Below are positions 55,288 to 64,000 of a stretch of DNA of 64,000 bases, piece after piece. The position numbers were made by a program, and so were the translations under genes. The notes below the pieces were generated by a model, which saw only the letters and a program-made list of their open reading frames with translations, was not told the DNA's origin and made no database searches. Numbering within the stretch: position 1 is the first letter of the stretch; each line of letters begins with the position of its first letter. The stretch is from Dichetophora obliterata (Eukaryota; Arthropoda; Insecta; Diptera; Sciomyzidae). The stretch is from positions 301,767,908 through 301,831,907 of the forward strand of contig OY986435.1 of assembly GCA_963920525.1 (NCBI GenBank), in the 5' to 3' direction.

Positions 55288-57699
55288 CTTCAAAACAAAA
55301 CAAAACAAAAAAAAAAACCCTTTTTTACTTCTTTGATATGTAATGTCTTAACCCAATAAGGACGATGATACCACATCGCATCACTAAGTCGGATGTCGCA
55401 AAACTAATGCTGGGTTTACACTTTGTCATTTTGAGTGGTCAGTTGTTGTCAAACAAATTGAAAATAACAACATGTTATCATTTTTTCTACATTTGCAAAT
55501 CTTGGAAAACTAAAAACAAATAAATTATTAAATGGAGCTATGCAGAAAATGTTCTAGAGTTTTATTGCGGTGATATTTCGTTTGATAAACTTTTGTGTCG
55601 TCATAAAAATGACATAGTGAAAACCAAGCATAGCCGTAGCCCTTAAAAATTAGTCAAAAGAAAAATTAGCACAGGTGTGAAAAAATTGTCCCGTCAATAA
55701 GGCGTTAAGGAGATTGATAAAAAAACGTCCGTGGCGCGGACAAAAAAGGCCCCGGACAACAGTGGCCTGCTAGTTTAAGTATATATCTTAAAAAATATTT
55801 TTGCATATTAATATTTTTGAAAGGTTGTGAAACTCTGGGGAATTATCTAATAGAATAGAGTATATTTTTATTGTAATATTTTACGCAGTCACTGAAACTT
55901 CATTGCATTGTCTACGAAATTAGAAGATTTTGTATAAAATTTTTGAATTCGAGGTTTTTTGAGGGGATATTTACTAAAATAGATATTCCAAAGAATATTT
56001 TGGCATGTTTACATTTTCGATAGCTTGGGGAACTTTTAAATCAAAATAGTAATATATCTAAAAAAACTAAGATTTTTTATGTGCATTAATTTTTTCATCA
56101 CAAAAACAAAATATTTTAGAAGCTTTAATTTTTTTTTTTGGCTTGCATATATCTTAGGATATATTTAAATATTTAAGTAGGATTGAAATGGATTTTTCAT
56201 AGTTACAATAAAATTAAGTTATATTCAAGGTATGTGCCATTTTTATTAATATTTTTGATAATTTTATTGTTGCCAACCAAGCAGGAATGGATCAATTTAC
56301 TTGAAATTTTCAGTAGAGATTGAATATTTGCAATCCAAGTGTCAACAAATTTTTGCAACTTCGAAAGTTTTTTTTTACTTATGACCACCGAACCGGCGTT
56401 GCTGGCCCTGTATGCAACGATATATTAAAAAATTGTCATAAAACATATTTGGAAGTCATCAATTCTTCAGAGACTATAATAAAGCGTAAAGCTTCAATTA
56501 CTTAAGAGCGTTATAAAAACAAATGACAGAAAAGATAGATAGATACCCATTATTTTAATGCGTGTTGCGTGATGACAACCATTGGCATTATGTTTCTGTA
56601 TATATTTTAAATAACTTAATAGTCTGTTTTATTTGGGTCAATTTCAAGTACATGAAAGAAGAATTGAGTAACCGAACTTTTAAGCATACAAAAAATAGCA
56701 ACAAAGAATCTAATCCAAAATAATTATTGTCATGAGTGAGACGGCGAATTGTGCTGGAAAGTAAAAATCTAATGGCGTCACTGAAGAAGCACCCGTCATT
56801 CAATCAGCCAGTAATTGAAGCTGTTTGACTGACAACACATCAGTAGAACTTGAACAACTCATTTCGATATCGATGAAGAATGAAAGGGAAAAAACTGCAT
56901 TAAAACGTTTTTTTTTACAATTTGTTGAAAAAATTTTATTTAATTACAAAATTGATTTTAATGATTTGTTTCGATAATTTTCTCAATGCACTCCAATGAA
57001 TGATAAATGTTAAATATTCCAAACAATTTTCAAGAATACAAAAATTAAACTCACTTGAGGCAGAGTTACGTAACAAGTTGCAAAAAAAGCAAAACAAAAA
57101 GTAAAACAACAGATCCACAAAACGAAGCAAAAGAAATACATACTGAAAAGTTCTAAGCAACTTGTTCGTAATAGTTTGTAGCCGAGAGCTGTTGTATAGT
57201 ATGATGACACCAATACGATTGGCATCGAACAGTGATGAAAACTAAAAATTTTGCATTTTGATTGCATACTGATGCACACAAAAATCAAGACGTACAGAAA
57301 GAGCAACGGTACTGTGCTAGTCTCTTTCTTTTTTTTTTTTTTTGTTTACCGTAAAAATTCACGGATCGAATTATAAACAGACTTTAAACATAAGATTCTT
57401 TTCAAACTATTTAAACCTTTTGAAATTGCTTTCGTTGAAACATTTTTTATTTTTTTTTTGTACACATTTTATAGATCAAATTCAATCTTTTACATTTCAG
57501 ATGCAACTGCATGTAAATTAAGTGCAATTCTTTTATAAGTCCATTGAATCTTTTGAAACTTCAAACTCAAGTTTTAATACTTCAAATTCATCTTGTTATC
57601 TAGTGTTTTGACAAGTAGAAAGATGAATTTGATGAATTATCGTGTTAGGAAAATGTGGCACTGTGCATTCAGACTAGAAATTATAGGTAAGCATATACA
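55288..57699. other. No gene recognised
   Basis: AT-rich. A higher-GC patch lies at 55640-55760. Frames at 56203-56388, 56320-56505, 56588-56803, 56936-57160 and 57010-57306 overlap on opposite strands and lack domain signatures. A T18-type run sits at 57330-57343. Confidence 0.35.
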
Positions 57700-59560
57700 A
57701 AAGCATAACTGTTAAATTGCGATTGCGATTAGTAATCAATAATATTATATTTTAAAAAGAACTGTAATCATTGCATAATTCTTGAGTGAGAAGTTTATTA
57801 TTAGTAATCAAAAAGAATTAAAAATAATTTCTAAAAATAGCCGTATTACTTTTTTTTATTACTTTTGATTCTTTTTGATTTTTTAGTAATCTGAAGTAAT
57901 CGTAATTATTTTTTGTAGTCGCAATTATTAGATTATACGATTACAAACAGAAAAGAATTGTACTTAATCAATTATTCCACCATTTTTTAAAAAATAATCG
58001 AATTACTAATGATTACGATTAGTAATCATTATTTAACAGCTATGTCATAGTTCCGAATAGTAATCAATTAAATTCTATTTTAAAAAAGACTGTAATCATT
58101 TCATAATCCTTGAGGGAGAAGTTTAAGGTTAGTAATTGATTACGACAACAAATAATCAAAAAATAATTACGATAACTTGAAATTGCAAACAATAATAAAA
58201 AAGAATCAAAAGTAATCAAGAAAAAATAATCCGACTATATGACACAATATTTTTGATTCCTTTAATTATTTAAATAATTTCTAAAAGTATTCGTATAATA
58301 TTTTTTTAATTTTGATTATTTTTAATTATTTTCGTAATCTGAAGTAATCGTAATTATTTTTCGATTATTTGTAGTCGTAATTATTAAATAACAATTACAA
58401 ACAGAAAAGAATTGTACTTAATATCATCTTTTAAAAAAATAATCGAATTACTAATGATTACGATTAGTAACCATTATCTAACAGCTATGTCATAATTTCG
58501 ATTAGTAATCAATTATATTACATTTTAAAAAGAATTGTAACAGTTTTTATTCCCAACCAAATTTGTTATATTTTTGTTATACTATTAATGAACCTAGTTC
58601 TTATTGCATTAATATATTCTTCATAAATAAATAAATTAATCTGTTGTAATCATTATATAATCCTTGAAGGAGAAGTTTATGGTTTGTCATTGATTACGAC
58701 TACAAATAATCAAAAAATAATTACGATTACTTGAAATTACAAACAATAATAAAAAAGAATCAAAAGAAATCAAGAAAAAATAGTCCAACTATTTTTAGAA
58801 ATTATTTTAATAATCAAAGAGAATCAAAAATAATTTCTAAAAGTAGTCGGATTATTTTTTCTCGATCACTTTTGATTATTTTCGTAATCTGAAGTAATCG
58901 TTATTATTTTTTTATTTAGAAAAGAACTGTTCTTAATTATTTCACCTTTTTAAAAAATAATCGAAATACTTATGATTACGATTAGTAATTATTATCTAAC
59001 AGCTATGTCATAATTTCGATTAGTAATCAATTATATTATATTTAAAAAGAATTGTAACAGTTTTTATTCCCAACCAAATTTGTTATATTTTTGTTATACT
59101 ATTAATGAATCTAGTTCTTATTGCATTAATATATTCTTCATAAATAAATAAATTAATCTGTTGTAATCATTATATAATCCTTGAGGGAGAAGTTTATGGT
59201 TAGTCATTGATTACGACTACAAATAATCAAAAAATAATTACGATTCCTTGAAATTACGAAAACAATCAAATAGAATCAAAAGGTATCAAGAATAAATAAT
59301 AATAAGACTGCTTTTAGAAATTATTTAAATAATCAAAAAGAATTATAAATAATTTATCAAAGTATTCGTATTATATTTTTTTTAATTTTGATTCTTTTTG
59401 ATTATTTTCGTAATCTGAAGTAATCGTAATTATTTTTTGATTATTTGGAGTCGTTATTATTAGATTACGATTACAAACAGAAAATAATTGTACTTATTTC
59501 ACCTATTTAAAAAAATAATCGAATTACTTATGATAACGAGTAGTCATCATTATTTAACAG
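57700..59560 (+). repeat. AT-rich long-unit tandem array (four units, about 340-560 bp)
   Basis: The unit boundary motif ACAGCTATGTCATA recurs at about 58037, 58482 and 59000, with diverged versions at about 57708 and 59558. Each unit repeats TAGTAATCAATTA, 'aatccttgagggagaagttt', 'attacgactacaaataatca' and 'cgtaatctgaagtaatcgta' blocks in the same order. Units 3 and 4 share an extra segment of about 115 bp ('tttttattcccaaccaaatt' to AAATAAATAAATTAATC) that is absent from unit 2. TAAT/ATTA cores are very dense and often inverted. Confidence 0.9.
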
Positions 59561-60529
59561 CTCTGTATAAAAGAAGCACAGATTTTAAGAACTGAACCAG
59601 AAGACGCAAAAAAATCGTGGCTGTTTTCAAGAAGCCGTCAGGCCTCGGTCATTCTAGAAAGCCTGAATTATACATTTGACTGCCAAATGTCTGATAACCA
59701 ATTCTATTGTAATGGAATGACTTGTGAATAGCTTCATAGTATGCTACAAATAACTACATGAAATAGTCTCAAAATCTTTAAGACAATTTTCTCCAAAATG
59801 TATCTTAGTTTCTGTCATTATCATTATGTAATTATGTTATTGGCATTTCCGACTATTTGTCACATAAACACATATAATTGCATTATTAATTCCACCAAAT
59901 TGTGTAAGACAACACAGCATCAAGAAGGTAGGATAAAAGTTGCTAAACTGTACAACAGTTTGAGTTGTTATATCATAGTGCGATATAATTCATCAACTCC
60001 GTAGAGCGTGAAGTGAGCAACATTTGGTTTCGTCTCTCGCAAATCTCCACAACCAGCACCACTTTACATTGTTTACTATTCTCGATGGAAGTCTGAAAAG
60101 CTGTATTTGTACTTTTATTAATCTTAATAATTAAAATCGCAGCGCAAAAACGAAAACTGGATTAATTACAAGTTCTTAATTGTATTTTAAATTAAATATG
60201 CACACGTAAACCATTGCTTCGTGTAAATGTTGCATGCGCAGCTGCGCGTGAAGTGTAATCAGAATGTGGTAGATGGTGGAGAGGGTACTGTTGTTATCAG
60301 CGATGAGGTTAGTAATTGTTTTTGTTAAATTTTGAGTCATGAATAGCAAACGTAACAGCAGCATTATCAAGATAATCATGAATAAGTTTACATTTTGTAA
60401 ACAAAGTTTCTGCAAACAAACACAATATATGGCATTCATTGAAAAAAGGAAACACTATTATTTGGGGTATAAATCGTATACTCGAAAAAATTCAAGAATT
60501 GCTTTTAAATTCGATATTTGAAGCGTTCT
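59561..60529. other. No gene recognised
   Basis: Mixed composition from 59600 to 60300. The frames at 59798-60004, 60176-60439 (minus) and 60339-60521 show no domain signature. Possibly single-copy intergenic DNA. Confidence 0.35.
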
Positions 60530-60731
60530 CGCGAATAACGTTGTAAACGACAAAATTGTAATTGTTCACTTTTATTCATTTTTATTAATTTTTTTTTTTT
60601 GGTATGCGATAAAAATACCCCAAACTGCTCAACTGCTTACTCAGTTCTGTTTGTATATAATATAATAGAGTGATTCTAACAGGTATTCGCAAAAAAAAAG
60701 CACAAAAAAGTCGTTTACAACGTTATTCGCG
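60530..60731. mobile_element. Small MITE (TIR CGCGAATAACGTTGTAAACG)
   Basis: A 22-bp perfect inverted repeat CGCGAATAACGTTGTAAACG(AC) at each end, 202 bp in total, with an AT-rich centre and no coding capacity. No clear target duplication, so the superfamily is unknown. Confidence 0.75.
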
Positions 60732-61245
60732 ATTATGCTTCATTTGTGTAATATCGAAATTAATTTTCAGAATTCGTTTTTTAAGTTCGTATGTTGTCCA
60801 AGACTTTTCAGCAAAATTTTAATTTTTATATTATCTTATTTTTGTGTTGGAACAGCTGTGTTGTTGTTTTTGTTGCATAGAAGTGTCAATACGCTGTCAA
60901 ACGTCATGTTGAATCAAAAAAGGTACCCAAAAGGTCTCCCGTTATTATATGTACCCGTTTATACCGATGTTTTTTTTTAGTAATTTTTTTAGATTTGAAA
61001 ACATAATTTTTTTTTCTTTACGAGTGCGAACGATGACACAAATACATACAGCTGCGAGCATTGAAATAGCAGTGGGGAGAAATATTTTATACTTTTGCAG
61101 ACTATGAAAAATTTTAAATAATTTTGCCAACGGATGCATTGAAAAAGTAAAGCTTACTATCCTAATTATGTCTATATTAAAAAATTTTTGATTCGCATAT
61201 TCACATTTTATGATTTTCATATAAAAATTTGTTTTACATGAAAAT
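60732..61245. other. No gene recognised
   Basis: Frames at 60735-60980 (plus) and 60945-61220 (minus) have hydrophobic stretches but no family signature. Confidence 0.3.
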
Positions 61246-61369
61246 TACATGGAGCAGTAAAATAGTAGTATATGAATAAAATTAATATTTAGAGAACAAT
61301 GATAAATTTCGTGAAGTTCTTTCTATGCGTTTAGTTTTTAGTAGTATTTGTACTTAGTTGCATTGCCTT

Positions 61370-62449
61370 TATTTTTAATTACGGCTGAGCACCGCCTCCC
61401 CATGGAATCCACAAATGTCTCGCATCTCTTCAGGGGAATAGTTTACCATCCGCGCTGAACCACTTGCCAAAGTTCATTGTTGTTTTTTGGCTTAGCATCC
61501 CATACAGCTTTCTTAATATCAGCCCAAAGATATTCAATGGGATTCAGGTCAGGACTGGCCAGACCATAACCTGAATTCCATTGAGCCGAAACCATTCCTC
61601 TGCAAGTCTACTGGTGTGTTTCGGGTCATTATCCTGCTGGATTATCCATTTCAGCGGCATGTCCTCTTCAGCAAATGGTGACAACACATTTTGCATTATA
61701 TTGACGTAAGCGTGCTGATTCAATCAAGCCTATCATGAATAATTTTTCACTCGGAATCGAAGAAGGGAATTTTCATTTTTAAGATAAAGCTGTAGAACAT
61801 TTTGAAAATTTTTAATGCAAATTTATTCATCAATGGTTTATCAACAAATTTGCATTACAAATTTTCAAAGTGTCCTTGAGCCTTATCTATAAAATTAAAA
61901 CTCCCTTTTCCGATTCCGCGTGAAAAATTATTCATGATAGGGCTGATTATGTTTTCAATCCTGTGAATCCGACCAATGCCTCTGTAGGAAAAATAGCCCC
62001 ACACCATTATACTATATCCACCATGCTTTAAGGTTTTTGTGGTAAACCGAGGGTCGTATTCCGTATTAAGTGGGCGTCTTACATACTCACGAGACCCTTT
62101 GCCGCCATATAGCACAATTTTAGATTCGTCTGTCCAGAGTATGTTCCTCCACTGCAAGCAGAAGACGTCGTGCTATGTGGTATTTCTTTAAAAGAGGAAC
62201 CTTACGAGGACTGCGGGCAAATAAATAATGTTCCCGTAGCCTTCTTCGTACCGTATGAATACCACAGGGCAAGTTCAGCTCGTCTCGGATCTCCGCAGCC
62301 GACATTGTTGGTCGAATTTTTGCGCATCTAACGAGTTTTTTTACCGTAACCTCCGATAGAATTCGTTTTCCACCCTTTTTTTCATCCTTATTTTTGAACA
62401 ATATTGCATTGCGGATCATTACAGAGAAGCAGCCGATTAGTGTTTCCAC
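61370..62449 (-). pseudogene. Tc1-like transposase (DD34E type)
   Basis: The N-terminal paired-like helix-turn-helix part is 62449-62120 (KLVRCAKIRPTMSAAEIRDE, then IHTVRRRLREHYLFARSPRK). A frameshift at about 62150 joins the catalytic part: ILWTDESKIVLYG (first Asp), SIMVWGYFSYRGIGRIHRIE, a 221-bp MITE, then LKWIIQQDNDPKHTS (second Asp, about 61640-61600). A small deletion at about 61560 damages the PDLNPIEYLW motif (catalytic Glu retained), and the C-terminal DAKPKNNNELWQVVQ part also contains a stop. The transposase would cut and paste at TA. The copy is inactive. The last residues of the 61855-62157 frame belong to the MITE. Confidence 0.9.
61725..61945. mobile_element. Palindromic MITE inside the Tc1-like gene (TIR CARSCCTATCATGAAT)
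   Basis: About 100-bp inverted arms, from CAAGCCTATCATGAATAATT to the inverse of CAGCCCTATCATGAATAATT, meet near 61835. AT flanks both ends (61723-61724, 61946-61947), a possible 2-bp duplication. Tc1 coding sequence continues on both sides. The terminal CAGCCCTAT is shared with the MITE at 8060. Confidence 0.85.
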
Positions 62450-62865
62450 TTCCTTGTAGGTTTTACCGCTTTTTATTAGACTTTGAATCAGCTCTCACTT
62501 TTCTGCACTGCAATGTTTTCCGCGTCCCACTTAAGGAAACAGATTCAAGTTTTTTTTTCACTGCTTAATTTATATGAAAAAACAATAAAACTTACTTTTT
62601 GTGTATTACAAATAAATATTTTGACGTTAAAACAAAATCTTTACGCGATTTTCTTGTGCGCTACTATTTTATTGCTCGCTTAGAAAAACTGATAATTCAA
62701 TTTAAGCTGTTCTACAAAGTAACAGTAAACTTCTGACGACAGCTTTAAATTGCGAGCAACAGGGATGCAACATATTAGTTAACATAATTTTTGTACTGGT
62801 CGGCATCGATATCTGATAGGGTATAAAATATAAAGCGAAACTTGCTTTTCGATTACTCACTACTA

Positions 62866-64000
62866 CGAAGGGTGCCTTTTATATTTCGGGATTAGAGAAC
62901 AAAAACAAATATTAATCATCGAAAATCACTTTATTGTTTTTCAAAATATTCTCCATGAAGATCTATACACTTTTGCATGCGTTTGAACCAATTGTCGAAG
63001 CACTTTTGCCACTCTGATTGAGGTATCTCCAAAACATGCATTCTGAATGCCGCAACCGCTTATTCGGGCGTCGAAAATCGTTGTCCACGCAGTTTATTCT
63101 TCACGGTTGGGAATAAAAAGAAGTCATTCGGTGCCAAGTCAGGACTATACGGCGGATGACCCATCAAATCGATGTTTTGGGTGCTCAAAAATGCAGTTGT
63201 TTGAGCCGATGTGTGAGAGCTCGCATTGTCGTGGTGAAGAGTGATCCGTCTTCGGCGGTTGGTTTTCCTGATTTCTTGGAAGACAACTGGCAAACAAATG
63301 GTTGTGTACCACTCAGAGTTGACTGTTCTGCGTTGTTCTAGTGGTACGGTTGCGACATGTCCATATTTTCCGAAAAAACAGGCGACCATTTGCTTGGAAG
63401 TGCTTCGTGCGCGAACAACTTTTGTTGGATTTGGCTCATCTTGAAACACCCATACAGTCGACTGCTGTTTACTTTCGGGCTCATACGCGTAAATCTACGA
63501 TTAATCACCTGTCACGCTGTCATAGACGTGTTTCGAAGCACCGCGATCGTATTTTTTGAGCATTTCCTTCGGCCAATCGACACGAGCCTTTTTTTGAGCG
63601 ATTGACAAATTGTGTGGGATCCAACGCGAACAAATTTTTTTGACAATCAAATGTTTATGCAATATTGAATGTATGCTGGTCCCACTTATGCCTAAGGTTG
63701 CCTCAATCTCACGATAGGTAACATGACGATCTTCCAATATCAGCTCGCGCACAGCATCAATGGTTTTCGGAACAAAAGCTGATTTCGGACGACCTTCACG
63801 AAATTCGTCTTGGAGTGAACTACGACCACGATTGAATTCACCATACCATCGATAAACACTGGTCCTTGATGGAGCTTCATCGCCAAAAATTGAATTAAGT
63901 TCATCCATGCACTGTTGCTGTGTTAATCCACGTCGAAAGTTGTAAAAAATAATCGCACGAAAATGTTCACGATTTAATTCCATTTTTGGACCGAGATGAA
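62866..64000 (-). mobile_element. Mariner element, almost complete, running off the window
   Basis: The left terminus (3' end of the element) starts CGAAGGGTGCCTTTTATATT next to TA (62864-62865). The transposase gene is on the minus strand and ends near the terminus. The opposite TIR lies beyond base 64000. Confidence 0.88.
62931..63983 (-). pseudogene. Mariner transposase (DD34D), one frame with three stop codons
   Basis: 350-residue frame, the usual mariner length, starting MELNREHFRAIIFYNFRRGL. The N-terminal helix-turn-helix domain includes PSRTSVYRWYGEFNRGR and GRPKS. The second HTH region is VTYREIEATLGISGTSIHSIL. The first Asp is in VTGD (about 63505), the second in HHDNASSHTSA and the third in YSPDLAPNDFFLF, with 34 residues between the last two. 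Stops are TAA at 63501-63503 (a Glu position), TAG two codons later (a Trp position) and TAA at about 63060 (a Glu position). There is no frameshift. C-terminal WQKCFDNWFKRMQKCIDLHG is intact. This is a young, only recently inactivated copy. Confidence 0.93.

Larger units (their letters stand above)
61248..62680 (-). mobile_element. Tc1-like element, decayed
   Basis: Ends share GAGCARTAAAATAGTAG in inverse orientation (left about 61252-61268, right about 62661-62677). TA lies just outside (61246-61247, 62681-62682). Contains a minus-strand DD34E-type transposase pseudogene split by a MITE. Confidence 0.75.

Noticed and set aside
63047..63605. Plus-strand ORFs over the right-edge mariner
   Set aside because: Antisense shadows of the mariner transposase.

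Overview
This window is eukaryotic, AT-rich and mostly repetitive. The element families (Transib, rosa-type DD41D mariner, mariner DD34D, Tc1-like, hAT-like, Helitron-like, RTE and RNase H-bearing LINEs, Ty3/gypsy) fit an insect, most likely a higher dipteran. The rosa-type mariner family was first described from the tephritid Ceratitis rosa, so a tephritid fruit fly with a large TE-filled genome is my best guess. That is an inference, not a proof. I recognise no host protein-coding exon and no functional RNA gene. Nearly all long ORFs are transposon remnants or chance frames.

Left part (1-26 kb): a TIR element (1697-2644) abuts a Helitron-like element (2646-4814). The 3' end of the Helitron was split by a 5'-truncated LINE (4817-6288), leaving a 50-bp duplication. 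A hAT-like element (7645-8736) has a perfect 8-bp target duplication and hosts a palindromic MITE. Next come a TA-flanked element (8979-10207), a 4.3-kb foldback (10764-15054) interrupted by a TAA-flanked element full of satellite-like modules (12962-14741), a second foldback (15441-16553), a hAT relic with transposase remains (23541-24789), and about 790 bp of T-rich low-complexity DNA (24900-25689).

Middle part (26-48 kb): a decayed rosa-type mariner (27283-28566) and several Helitron-like fragments, one carrying a 55-bp minisatellite. At 31295-33868 there is a deep nest: a Helitron-like copy holds a TTA-flanked element, which in turn holds a hAT-like foldback and a TA-flanked MITE with a tRNA-like core. 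A second TA-flanked MITE with a tRNA-like core lies at 36106-37360. A complete hAT-like foldback (42819-43889) carries the same satellite module as the otherwise different element at 12962-14741. A gypsy gag-pol remnant (about 45860-47040) is split by a MITE and borders a 414-bp near-perfect palindrome. A 5'-truncated RTE LINE with a 14-bp target duplication follows (47553-48342).

Right part (48-64 kb): two RNase H-bearing LINE 3' halves in tandem (48650-51340), then the highlight, a structurally complete Transib element (51723-55282). It has CACAGTG termini identical to the V(D)J recombination heptamer, a perfect CGGCG target duplication and a RAG1-like DDE transposase inactivated by one stop codon and one frameshift. 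The rest is a long-unit AT-rich tandem array (57700-59560), a small MITE, a Tc1-like element (61248-62680) with a nested MITE, and an almost intact mariner that runs off the right edge (62866-64000).

The genes do not form a pathway. The window is a transposon graveyard with repeated nesting and insertions in both orientations, as in pericentric or intergenic heterochromatin.
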